NCBI GenBank assembly: GCA_938049325.1
Contig: CALICC010000128.1
Coordinates: 1-5,577, forward strand
Origin: an uncultured Ilumatobacter sp.
GTDB lineage: Bacteria; Actinomycetota; Acidimicrobiia; Acidimicrobiales; Ilumatobacteraceae
Length of the DNA: 5,577 nucleotides
Reading direction: 5' to 3'
Positions within the stretch are counted from its first letter, which is position 1. Each line of letters starts with the position of its first letter. The notes under the pieces were generated by a model. That model worked only from the letters and a program-made list of their open reading frames with translations. It did no database searches and was not told where the DNA came from. Positions 1 through 5,577 of this stretch are shown here, piece by piece. Both the position numbers and the translations under genes were made by a program.

Positions 1-60
1 CACCCGACCATCTACATTTCTTCCAGCAACACCGCTCACCACCAGGAGAAGCACCAGTGA
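1..60 (+). CDS. Possible 3' end of an upstream gene (very tentative)
   Basis: The frame beginning at base 1 is open for 19 codons and ends in a TGA at 58-60. This stop overlaps the GTG start of the next gene (GTGA, 57-60), a junction typical of translationally coupled operons. In CO-dehydrogenase-family operons the FAD subunit usually sits beside the small iron-sulfur and large molybdenum subunits, so a preceding subunit gene would be expected here. Against this, the encoded tail is rich in His, Ser and Gln and resembles no C-terminus I recognise. The other two forward frames are also open across the stretch. It may simply be a leader region. Confidence 0.2.
   Translation, partial: HPTIYISSSNTAHHQEKHQ
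44..50 (+). promoter_or_regulatory. Ribosome binding site deciding the GTG start at 57
   Basis: AGGAGAA lies six bases upstream of GTG at 57, a strong purine-rich Shine-Dalgarno match at good spacing. The reading frame stays open to the left edge, so this site is the main reason to place the start at 57. The resulting N-terminus (MIPASFEYVRA) is also what CoxM-type proteins normally begin with. Confidence 0.75.
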
Positions 61-881
61 TCCCCGCATCATTCGAGTACGTCCGCGCCGAATCAGCCGA
101 AGAAGCCATCAGTCTCATCGGCCAACACGGCGACGAGTCCAAGTTTCTCGCGGGCGGTCACAGCCTCATTCCGCTGATGAAGCTGCGCCTTGCACAACCA
201 ACGGTGTTGATCGACATCGGTCGCCTCAACGACCTGTCGTACATCCGTGACGCCGGTGACCACATCGCCATTGGTGCGATGACGCGTCACATGGACGTCG
301 AGAACTCACCGGTGCTCGCCGAGCACGTGCCGTTGCTGGCACACGCTGCGAGCCACGTCGGCGACCCACAGGTGCGTCACCGCGGCACCATCGGCGGCTC
401 GATCGCACACAGCGACTCGGCATCGGACCTTCCGGCGACGACGCTGGCGCTCGGGGCCACCTACGTGGCGCAGGGACCGAACGGCACGCGCGAGATCGCC
501 GCGGGCGACTTCTACAAGGGCTTCCTCACGACCGATCTCGCCGCCGACGAACTCCTCACCGAGATTCGCGTCCCGAAGATGCACGGTGCCGGATGGAGCT
601 TCCAGAAGTTCAACCGACGTGCGCAGGACTGGGCGATCGTCGGTGTTGCAGCCTGGCGCCGCAACGGTGACTCGGGTGTCGGGCTGGTCAACATGGCCTC
701 GGTTCCCGTCCTCGCCACATCGGTGACCTCGGCGTTGTCGAGCGGCGCATCGATCGAAGATGCCGCCGAGCAAGCTGCTGCCGAAACCGATCCGACCGGC
801 GACCTGAACGCCAGCGTCGACTATCGCAAGCACCTCGCTCGGGTCCTCACCCGTCGTGCGCTCACCGAAGCCTCCGCCTGA
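57..881 (+). CDS. FAD-binding subunit of a CO dehydrogenase / xanthine dehydrogenase-family molybdenum hydroxylase (CoxM-like)
   Basis: This is the medium, flavin-carrying subunit of a molybdenum hydroxylase. In such enzymes it passes electrons from the iron-sulfur small subunit to an acceptor, while the large subunit binds the molybdenum cofactor and substrate. The 274-residue length is normal for the family. The two FAD pyrophosphate-binding motifs are visible: AGGHSLIP at residues 32-39 and TIGGS at 111-115, the latter inside a conserved VRHRGTIGGSIAHSD stretch. The C-terminal CO_deh_flav domain follows from about residue 170. AGGHS followed by MKLRLAQP is characteristic of CoxM-type proteins rather than XdhA-type fusions. 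The start is GTG with a good ribosome binding site. The large and small subunits are not in the window and presumably lie to the left. The substrate (CO, purine, aldehyde or another) cannot be told from this subunit alone. Confidence 0.92.
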   Translation: MIPASFEYVRAESAEEAISLIGQHGDESKFLAGGHSLIPLMKLRLAQPTVLIDIGRLNDLSYIRDAGDHIAIGAMTRHMDVENSPVLAEHVPLLAHAASHVGDPQVRHRGTIGGSIAHSDSASDLPATTLALGATYVAQGPNGTREIAAGDFYKGFLTTDLAADELLTEIRVPKMHGAGWSFQKFNRRAQDWAIVGVAAWRRNGDSGVGLVNMASVPVLATSVTSALSSGASIEDAAEQAAAETDPTGDLNASVDYRKHLARVLTRRALTEASA

Positions 882-954
882 CGCCACGATGGGGGTCACG
901 CCCCGTTCATGACGCGCTGCCAATCACCGTTGGTGGGCAAGTAGCGTCGCCGTG
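882..954. other. Short intergenic region between the CoxM-like and PAP2 genes
   Basis: This 73-bp gap separates two co-directional genes. It holds a GGGG/CCCC hairpin (892-895 with 901-904, loop of five) without a T-tract, and a small CACC-GTT-GGTG hairpin (925-935). Neither is a convincing Rho-independent terminator. A -10-like TAGCGT at 942-947 is described separately. Confidence 0.4.
942..947 (+). promoter_or_regulatory. Possible -10 element for a leaderless PAP2 transcript
   Basis: TAGCGT fits the TANNNT form of actinobacterial -10 elements. It ends seven bases before the ATG at 955, so transcription would begin at about the start codon. No Shine-Dalgarno sequence is visible upstream of 952/955, which fits leaderless translation. 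No -35 element is recognisable at the expected spacing, so this rests on a short degenerate match. Confidence 0.25.
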
Positions 955-2076
955 ATGCAGTTTGCGCTGGCGACCGGAGGGCTGTGGCGCGTCTTGTGGT
1001 ATTCGCTCGCAGGCGGATTGGCGATCGCCGCTGTCGCCACCGCAATGCGAGCGGTGAAGATCCCCTGGACGACCATCCGACTGACGCTGATCGGCGTCTA
1101 CGCCACTGTGTATGTCTGGTGGTTCTTCGCCAACGGCATCATCATCGACCGCATCTCGGTCCTGTGGTCGTTCGGCATCTTCTTGGCCGTTGCGAGCGTC
1201 GGCAAACCATGGCGCGAGTGGGGTCGAACCGCCATGGACCTCGGGCTGTTCGTGGCGATGTGGATCGCCTACGACGAGAGTCGAGGCATCGCCGACGGTG
1301 TCGGCATGCCGATTCAGGTGGAGTCGGTGCGCAACATCGACCGCTTCTTGTTCTTCGGCAACGACGGTGTGGTCGAACTCCAAGCCCGCTTCCTCGCCGA
1401 ACCGGGCACGGTCCGCTGGTACGACGTGATCGCCTCGTGCGTCTACTACTCACATTTCATCGTGCCGCCAGCCGTGCTCGGCATCCTCTGGTGGCGTAAC
1501 CGCCACGAGTGGGTGCGCTACATGCGGCGCTTCGCGACGGTGATCTTCATCTCGTGCACGATGTTCGTCCTGCTCCCGACTGCTCCCCCGTGGATGGCGG
1601 CCGGCGGGAGCAAGAAGCCGCAGTTCCAGTTCGACGCGCTGCCACCGCTGCGCCGTCCGACCGGCAACGGCTGGCGGCACATCGGCCTCGACGGCTTCGT
1701 CGAAGCCTGGGACACGGGACGCGACTGGGCGAACGAAGTGGCGGCGATGCCATCGCTGCACTCGGCCTACGCCCTCTTCGTGGTGGCCTTCTTCTGGCCG
1801 AAAATTCGCCCCGTCTGGCTTCGGTATCCGCTCATCGCCTATCCGCTGATCATGGCGGTTGCGCTGATGTACTTCGCCGAGCACTACCTGGCCGACGCCC
1901 TTGCCGGATGGGCGACCGTCGGCGTGAGCTTCTTGATCTGGCACGTCATCGAACAGCGCGTTGCCGCACGGCGCGAGTTCGAGCACTCAGTTGTCGACGA
2001 TGCCGAGCCGCTGGACACCGACACCGGCAATGGCATCGACGACGAGCTGGTTGCCGTCGGCGCCGATCACGACTGA
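955..2076 (+). CDS. PAP2-superfamily (AUR1/PAP2_3-like) integral membrane phosphatase or phosphotransferase
   Basis: This 373-residue polytopic membrane protein belongs to the PAP2 superfamily, whose members hydrolyse or transfer phosphate groups of lipid phosphates through a phospho-histidine intermediate. Hydrophobic segments lie near residues 10-31, 43-64, 67-83, 92-106, 155-178, 190-207, 271-282, 290-308 and 318-333. A YDESRGIAD stretch (about 106-114) resembles one seen in actinobacterial relatives. LLPTAPPW (206-213) precedes the catalytic motifs: MPSLHS with His269, and EHYLADALAG with His310 and Asp314. These match the SxxH and HxxxD signatures, and the layout resembles the inositol-phosphorylceramide synthase (AUR1)-like PAP2_3 subgroup. 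The tail after about 338 is strongly acidic and looks disordered. The start is ambiguous: GTG at 952 directly precedes ATG at 955, and I prefer ATG. Its end overlaps the convergent SDR gene by 10 bp. The substrate is unknown; a phosphatidic-acid-type or inositol-lipid substrate is inference. Confidence 0.9.
   Translation: MQFALATGGLWRVLWYSLAGGLAIAAVATAMRAVKIPWTTIRLTLIGVYATVYVWWFFANGIIIDRISVLWSFGIFLAVASVGKPWREWGRTAMDLGLFVAMWIAYDESRGIADGVGMPIQVESVRNIDRFLFFGNDGVVELQARFLAEPGTVRWYDVIASCVYYSHFIVPPAVLGILWWRNRHEWVRYMRRFATVIFISCTMFVLLPTAPPWMAAGGSKKPQFQFDALPPLRRPTGNGWRHIGLDGFVEAWDTGRDWANEVAAMPSLHSAYALFVVAFFWPKIRPVWLRYPLIAYPLIMAVALMYFAEHYLADALAGWATVGVSFLIWHVIEQRVAARREFEHSVVDDAEPLDTDTGNGIDDELVAVGADHD
2067..2076. 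other. Tail-to-tail overlap of convergent genes
   Basis: The PAP2 stop codon (TGA, 2074-2076, + strand) lies inside the last codons of the SDR gene. The SDR stop (TGA on the minus strand, bases 2067-2069) lies inside the last codons of the PAP2 gene. There is therefore no intergenic DNA for terminators, and the 3' ends of the two mRNAs must be complementary. Confidence 0.9.
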
Positions 2077-3026
2077 GGAGCGGGCCGCAGCCGCTTCGGC
2101 GCGCTGCCATACGACGCGATGGTTTCGTCGATCTGCGTCGACAGCGGAGTGGCATGCAAACCGAACGTCTCGACGGTGTCCGACGCGTCCATCACGAACG
2201 GCTGCTCGAACTGGTAGCCCATCTCCGGAAGTTCGCGCATGACCGACGAGAACACACCGGCAGCTCGCACGACGCCCATCGGGATCGCCCGGACCTTTTG
2301 ATGAGGTCGGCCCGCGGCGTCGCAGATCGCGTCCGTCATCGACCGTGCTGTTGCCGGATCGACCGTGGGAACGTGCCACGCCCGACCGAACGAACGGTCG
2401 TCGGTCCCAAGTACTGCGAGCGTGGTGCACACGTCGTCGATGTAGGACCAACTGTGCGGCTGGTCAGGGTCGCCGAGCATCGACACGCTCTTGCCGGCGA
2501 GCAACCGTGGGACGACGCGGTCGCCCAGGTGAGCACTGTCACCGATGCCGGGTCCGAAGAAGTCCGAGGCGCGCACTTCGGTCACCTCGACCCTCCCGGC
2601 TCGATGCGCCTCGAGCGCCTGCTGCCACATGGCGACACGAATCGCACCCTTGCGCGACGGCGGGTCGAGTTCGTCGGTCGCTCGCATCGGTGACGAGCCC
2701 TTCGGGTAGCCGTAGAGGTTTCCCATGGTGGCAAGACGAGCGCCGGTGCGTTCGGCAGCGGTGAGCAAGCTGGACGCAAGCGGCGGCCAGTCGGTTGCCC
2801 ACGCGGAGTACGGCGGGTTCGCACAGTTGAAGATGGTGGCCGCTCCGGCAGCGAGCTCGGTGAGGTGATCCGCGTCGCTTGCGTCAGCGCGCACCAACTC
2901 GATGCCGGGATGGTCCGGGCCAGACCCGGAACGGGTGATCACGCGGACACGTTGACCGGCGTCGGCGAGGCTGCGAGCAGTGCCGCTGCCGACAGCGCCG
3001 GCACCGATCACGAGGTGGGTGGTCAT
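2067..3026 (-). CDS. NAD(P)-binding epimerase/dehydratase-like protein (atypical extended SDR)
   Basis: This is a 319-residue cytoplasmic protein with an N-terminal Rossmann fold. The dinucleotide-binding loop GAGAVGSG is at residues 8-15. Strand beta-2 ends in VITR with Arg32, which would favour NADP over NAD. IFNCANPPY (65-73) marks the beta-4 region. TMGNLYGYPKG (100-110) occupies the place of the SSxxVYG motif of extended SDRs. VRASDFFGPG follows, and SWSYIDDV is the familiar 'hD' substrate-domain signature of epimerases. The classical YxxxK catalytic pair is missing from its expected place, where the sequence reads GAIRVAMWQQ, so this looks like an atypical SDR. YGYPK at 105-109 fits YxxxK only by letter. 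The start is ATG with GGAG at 3035-3038, eight bases upstream. Its promoter region carries putative TetR operators, so it is probably the regulator's target. The substrate is unknown. Confidence 0.9.
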   Translation of the reverse strand: MTTHLVIGAGAVGSGTARSLADAGQRVRVITRSGSGPDHPGIELVRADASDADHLTELAAGAATIFNCANPPYSAWATDWPPLASSLLTAAERTGARLATMGNLYGYPKGSSPMRATDELDPPSRKGAIRVAMWQQALEAHRAGRVEVTEVRASDFFGPGIGDSAHLGDRVVPRLLAGKSVSMLGDPDQPHSWSYIDDVCTTLAVLGTDDRSFGRAWHVPTVDPATARSMTDAICDAAGRPHQKVRAIPMGVVRAAGVFSSVMRELPEMGYQFEQPFVMDASDTVETFGLHATPLSTQIDETIASYGSAPKRLRPAPQS

Positions 3027-3054
3027 GAGAAGAACTCCAGTCGTTGATGATTGG

Positions 3055-3079
3055 GAAACGAGAGCACCGCTCTCGTTTC
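3055..3079. promoter_or_regulatory. Operator-like perfect inverted repeat (site 1)
   Basis: The arms GAAACGAGAGC (3055-3065) and GCTCTCGTTTC (3069-3079) are exact reverse complements of 11 bp around a 3-bp centre, ACC. Twenty-five bp in total, between divergent TetR and enzyme genes, is the size and place expected of a TetR dimer operator. It starts 28 bp upstream of the SDR start codon and would cover the predicted SDR transcription start. Assignment to the neighbouring TetR protein is inference. Confidence 0.75.
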
Positions 3080-3082
3080 ATG

Positions 3083-3111
3083 AGTATGCAGCAATGGTTC
3101 GACAAAAGCAA
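3083..3111 (-). promoter_or_regulatory. Predicted promoter of the SDR gene
   Basis: Read on the minus strand, TTGCTT (3106-3111) and CATACT (3083-3088) are separated by exactly 17 bp, the preferred sigma-70-type spacing. The -10 matches four of six consensus bases and the -35 three of six, so it is a moderate promoter at best. Transcription would begin near 3076, giving a leader of about 50 bases that includes the GGAG site. Palindromic site 1 covers the start point and site 2 covers the -35, which would suit repression. Confidence 0.4.
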
Positions 3112-3130
3112 GAGCGGTGCTCACTTTTGT
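3102..3130. promoter_or_regulatory. Second operator-like palindrome (site 2)
   Basis: The inner dyad GAGC-GGT-GCTC (3112-3122) is flanked by outer arms ACAAAAG (3102-3108) and CTTTTGT (3124-3130), whose centre is offset by one base from that of the inner dyad. AGAGCGGTGCTC (3111-3122) is the exact reverse complement of 3062-3073 in site 1, so the two sites are the same motif in opposite orientation. Their centres are 50 bp apart, close to five helical turns. It overlaps the predicted SDR -35 element. Confidence 0.6.
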
Positions 3131-3135
3131 GACAT

Positions 3136-3144
3136 GTGCTCTCG
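3136..3144. promoter_or_regulatory. Possible operator half-site (site 3)
   Basis: GTGCTCTCG is the exact reverse complement of CGAGAGCAC at 3059-3067 in site 1. It keeps one arm and the centre of the motif, while the partner arm is not conserved. It lies 40 bp before the TetR start codon. It could be a weak site for autoregulation, or the decayed remnant of a full palindrome. Confidence 0.35.
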
Positions 3145-3184
3145 AATCCTCGACTCGCCGCGACCGATGCGACACAATGAGGCG

Positions 3185-3871
3185 ATGAACGACTCCAAGC
3201 CGCTCGGCGTGCGGGCGCGAGCACGGGCCGAACTGCTGGCCGACGTGGGCCGAGTCGCACGGTCCCAACTCGCCGAAGTCGGCGCTGCCGACCTGTCGGT
3301 CAGAGCGATCGCTCGCGAGCTCGGCCTCGCCTCGAGCGCGTTGTATCGCTACTACCCGAGTCGAGACGCGCTCCTCACGCAATTGATCATCGAGTCGTAC
3401 GACTCGCTCGGCGAACACGTCGAACGCGCCGAAGACGCCATCGACCCCGCCGACCTCGCAGGTCGCTACGCGGCGATCTGTCACGCAGTCCGAAGCTGGG
3501 CGCTCGATCATCGCCACGAGTACGCACTCATCTACGGCTCGCCCGTTCCCGGCTATGCCGCACCGGCCGACACCATCGACCCGGCGACTCGCGTCACGCG
3601 CCGGTTCGTTGCGCTGATCTCGGGCGCCAAACCAACGCGGTCCACACGCCAGCTCGCCCCTCCGCTCACCGAACAGCTCGACCACGTGGCCCAACTCGCC
3701 GGCCACGATGTCGACCTCAACCTGCTGGCGATCGGCGTGGGGTTGTGGGCTCAGATCTACGGCATGGTGAGCTTCGAGTTGTTCGGCACCTTCACCAACA
3801 TCTTCGACGATGCTGACGCGATCTTCGACCACCAAGTCCAGCTCGGCATCGCTGCACTTGGCCTCGACTGA
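3185..3871 (+). CDS. TetR/AcrR-family transcriptional regulator with WHG-type C-terminal domain
   Basis: This 228-residue DNA-binding regulator has the usual TetR length. The N-terminal helix-turn-helix spans roughly residues 20-66 and contains LSVRAIARELGLASSALYRY followed by YPSRDALL, the standard TetR recognition-helix sequence. The C-terminal ligand and dimer domain resembles the WHG family (TetR_C_33): a WALDHRHEYALIYG segment near 100-113, then WAQIYGMVSFELFG, which fills the place of the W-H-G motif. I chose ATG at 3185 because the protein then begins just before the HTH domain as in relatives. Earlier in-frame ATGs (3044, 3047, 3167 and others) would translate through the palindromes and give an unrelated N-terminal extension. 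No Shine-Dalgarno site at usable spacing is seen, so translation may be leaderless. It is divergent from the SDR gene and likely represses it and itself; the ligand is unknown. Confidence 0.93.
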   Translation: MNDSKPLGVRARARAELLADVGRVARSQLAEVGAADLSVRAIARELGLASSALYRYYPSRDALLTQLIIESYDSLGEHVERAEDAIDPADLAGRYAAICHAVRSWALDHRHEYALIYGSPVPGYAAPADTIDPATRVTRRFVALISGAKPTRSTRQLAPPLTEQLDHVAQLAGHDVDLNLLAIGVGLWAQIYGMVSFELFGTFTNIFDDADAIFDHQVQLGIAALGLD

Positions 3872-3893
3872 TCAGCCCGCGCCACCGCCGATC
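3872..3893. other. Convergent gap between the TetR and glgX genes
   Basis: Only 22 bp separate the two stop codons. A poor dyad (CTGA at 3868-3871 with TCAG at 3894-3897, arms interrupted) spans both stops but has no T-tract. There is no convincing terminator. Confidence 0.4.
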
Positions 3894-5577
3894 TCAGGTC
3901 GAGAGCACCACGATCGAGCGGGGGCCGACCGTGACCTGCGAGCCGACGGCGGGTCGGGAGTCGACAAAGCCCTGCTCGTCGGTGGTGTCGATCAGTGAGT
4001 ACCACGGGCCGGGCGCTTGCACGGCGAAGTCGAGTGGTTCCCACCACATGTTGACCATCACGTACAAGCCGGCGAGGTGCCATGCAATCGAGCGCGAGTG
4101 GTCAGCGGTGTCAGGTCCCGCGGACGTGCCGAACCACTCGATCCGTTCCCCCCACCAGTCAGGCGCAGACAGCACCGGGCGAGCCGAGCGGAGCGCAATG
4201 AGACCCGCCGCGAACTGCTCGAGCTCCGCGAACTCGCTGCGTCGACCCCAATCGATCCACGACGTCGCGTTGTCCTGGTTGTACGGGTTGTTGTTACCAC
4301 CTTGCGTTCGGGCGAACTCGTCGCCCGCCACGAACATCGGGGTTCCGTGGCTCAGCATCAGCAATGTCATCGCGTTACGCATCTGACGGCGACGCAGCTC
4401 AGCGACCCGAACCGGAACGTCGACGTCTCCTTCCCAGCCACAGTTCCACGAGCGGTTGTCATCGGTACCGTCGGTCCCGCCCCAGCCGTTGGCCTCGTTG
4501 TGCTTCCGGTCGTACGACACCAGGTCGTAGAGCGTAAAACCGTCGTGGGCGGTGATGAAGTTGATCGAGTACGACGGCTGGTCGAACAGGTCAGGGCTGC
4601 CTTGCACCCGCTGCATCACCGCGGGCACGAGTCCGGCTTCACCACGGAGAAATCCGCGCATGTCGTCGCGAAACCTGTCGTTCCACTGCATCCATCGCTG
4701 GTCGGGCCACGTGCGCCCGACCATGTAGCGCACGACATCCCACGCCTCGGCAACCACGCGCACACCCCGGCCGGCAGCCCAGTCGCCGATCGACCGGACG
4801 AAGTCGGGGTCGCGCGCCACGACCGAGGCGAGGTCGAATCGAAAACCGTCGACGCCGAGGTCGGCCAGGCGATTCAGTGCATGCATGATCAGCTGTTGCG
4901 CGGCGGACTGAGTCGCGTCGACGATGTTCCCGCACCCCGCTTCGTCGAGGTACGAGCCGTCGTCGCGAACTGCGTAGTACTCGCGGTCGGCCAGCGCACG
5001 CAGGTTGTAGGTGGGACCACGCTCGTCTTCTTCCGTGGTGTGGTTGAAAACCACGTCGAGCCAGATCTCGATGTCCAGTTCGTGGGCGGCCGCCACGAGG
5101 TCAGCAAGCTCCGCGTTGGCGTCGCCACCAGCGGCGTACGCGCCGTGCACTGCGCCGAACACGAGCGGCATGTAGCCCCAGTAGTTGCCCTCGTCAGGGT
5201 CGTATTGGTGAATCGGCAGCAACTCGATGACCGAGACACCGAGCGCTGCGAGTCGCGGGAGCTCGTCAGCCAACGCAGCGATGGTGCCGCGATCGTTCCG
5301 ATCGCGGGTCATCGTCATGCCCCGCACGTGTGCCTCGTACACGACGAGTGGTCGAGCGCTGGCTCGCTGTTGGCGAGGTGCCGGCCACGCCCGCGCAACC
5401 GCGTGAGGCGGTTCGGCGTCAACGTTCGATTCGGGACGTGCTGCCTCGCGCGAATGGCCGGACGAGAATCGCACGGCCGACGCGAGCGGGTCAACGACTG
5501 ACTGCGGTGAGCTGAACCGGGCGGAAGAATTCGGAACGACGCTGAGGCGATAGGCGACACCGGCGGGAACGTCGCCG
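3894..5577 (-). CDS. glgX: Glycogen debranching enzyme, isoamylase/GlgX type (GH13), 5'-truncated by the window edge
   Basis: This enzyme hydrolyses alpha-1,6 branch linkages of glycogen or limit dextrins in the cytoplasm. About 561 codons are visible. The reading frame runs without a stop to the right edge, so the true start and most of the N-terminal CBM48 domain lie beyond 5577. A GTG at 5472-5474 is internal: upstream of it the frame still encodes family-like sequence, including DPLASAV, which matches the DPYAxAI motif of GlgX. Counting from that GTG, all GH13 motifs are present: region I DVVFNH (140-145), region II GFRFDLA with nucleophile Asp214, region III VAEAWD with acid/base Glu243, and region IV AHDG with His310 and Asp311. 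GlgX/isoamylase-specific sequence follows: VSYDRKHNEANG, NRSWNCGWEG and GDEFARTQGGNNNPYNQDN. A small beta-sandwich C-terminal domain ends the protein. No other glycogen gene is in view. Confidence 0.95.
   Translation of the reverse strand, partial: GDVPAGVAYRLSVVPNSSARFSSPQSVVDPLASAVRFSSGHSREAARPESNVDAEPPHAVARAWPAPRQQRASARPLVVYEAHVRGMTMTRDRNDRGTIAALADELPRLAALGVSVIELLPIHQYDPDEGNYWGYMPLVFGAVHGAYAAGGDANAELADLVAAAHELDIEIWLDVVFNHTTEEDERGPTYNLRALADREYYAVRDDGSYLDEAGCGNIVDATQSAAQQLIMHALNRLADLGVDGFRFDLASVVARDPDFVRSIGDWAAGRGVRVVAEAWDVVRYMVGRTWPDQRWMQWNDRFRDDMRGFLRGEAGLVPAVMQRVQGSPDLFDQPSYSINFITAHDGFTLYDLVSYDRKHNEANGWGGTDGTDDNRSWNCGWEGDVDVPVRVAELRRRQMRNAMTLLMLSHGTPMFVAGDEFARTQGGNNNPYNQDNATSWIDWGRRSEFAELEQFAAGLIALRSARPVLSAPDWWGERIEWFGTSAGPDTADHSRSIAWHLAGLYVMVNMWWEPLDFAVQAPGPWYSLIDTTDEQGFVDSRPAVGSQVTVGPRSIVVLST

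Larger units (their letters stand above)
3027..3184. promoter_or_regulatory. Divergent regulatory region between the SDR and TetR genes
   Basis: This 158-bp divergent gap is the most AT-rich stretch of the window and carries all the visible regulatory structure. From the SDR side it contains the SDR Shine-Dalgarno site (GGAG, 3035-3038), a perfect palindrome (3055-3079), a predicted SDR -10 (3083-3088) and -35 (3106-3111), a second palindrome over that -35 (3102-3130), and a half-site (3136-3144). Bases 3145-3184, just before the TetR start, show only a weak CACAAT -10 candidate (3173-3178). Confidence 0.8.

Noticed and set aside
892..904. GGGG/CCCC hairpin after the CoxM-like gene as a terminator
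   Set aside because: The stem is only four base pairs and no T-tract follows it.
306..923. Minus-strand open frame of 205 codons opposite the CoxM-like gene
   Set aside because: Shadow of a conserved gene on the other strand; no motif and no ribosome site recognised.
1509..2693. Plus-strand open frame of 394 codons across the PAP2 and SDR genes
   Set aside because: It crosses the end of one strong gene and runs antisense to another. Its translation is Arg-rich and without domains.
3055..3079. Site 1 as a transcription terminator hairpin
   Set aside because: It lies upstream of two divergent starts rather than after a gene. A related copy recurs 50 bp away, which fits an operator better. 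It would still form a hairpin in the SDR mRNA leader if transcription begins upstream of it.
3044..3184. N-terminal extension of the TetR protein from ATG 3044
   Set aside because: It would translate straight through the palindromic operator cluster, has no Shine-Dalgarno sequence, and adds 47 residues unlike any TetR N-terminus.
3868..3897. Bidirectional terminator between TetR and glgX
   Set aside because: The CTGA/TCAG arms are short and interrupted, and neither strand shows a T-run.
4017..5501. Long plus-strand open frame (494 codons) opposite glgX
   Set aside because: It mirrors the codon pattern of the well-supported glgX gene. Its protein is rich in Arg, Val and His with no recognisable domain, as expected of an antisense shadow in high-GC DNA.

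Overview
The window comes from a high-GC bacterium. It has dense G/C-ending codons, GTG starts, starts without clear Shine-Dalgarno sites, and actinobacterial-looking protein families: a CoxM-type FAD subunit, a PAP2_3/AUR1-like membrane enzyme and a WHG-type TetR regulator. Together these suggest an actinobacterium, possibly of the Acidimicrobiia. That placement is inference, because no rRNA or marker gene is present.

Layout from left to right: (1) a complete FAD-binding subunit of the molybdenum hydroxylase / CO-dehydrogenase family (57-881, +), probably the last gene of an operon entering from the left; (2) a multi-pass PAP2-family membrane phosphatase or phosphotransferase (955-2076, +); (3) an NAD(P)-binding atypical SDR / epimerase-like protein (2067-3026, -), whose 3' end overlaps the PAP2 gene tail-to-tail by 10 bp; (4) a 158-bp divergent intergenic region with a cluster of related palindromes; (5) a TetR-family regulator (3185-3871, +); (6) an isoamylase / GlgX-type glycogen debranching enzyme (3894 to beyond 5577, -), complete at its C-terminus but cut at its N-terminus by the window edge.

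The only clear functional link is between the SDR gene and the divergent TetR gene. The intergenic region holds a perfect 11-bp inverted repeat (3055-3079), a second related palindrome sharing a 12-bp core in inverted orientation (3102-3130), and a 9-bp half-site (3136-3144). The first two bracket a plausible sigma-70-type promoter for the SDR gene. This is the usual arrangement of a TetR repressor controlling itself and a divergent enzyme gene. The CoxM-like, PAP2 and GlgX genes look like unrelated neighbours.

I see no mobile element, CRISPR array, RNA gene or clear Rho-independent terminator. Both convergent gene ends lack space for a classical terminator. The gene content is ordinary. The operator cluster is the most noteworthy signal, and I do not see evidence for a novel multi-gene system.
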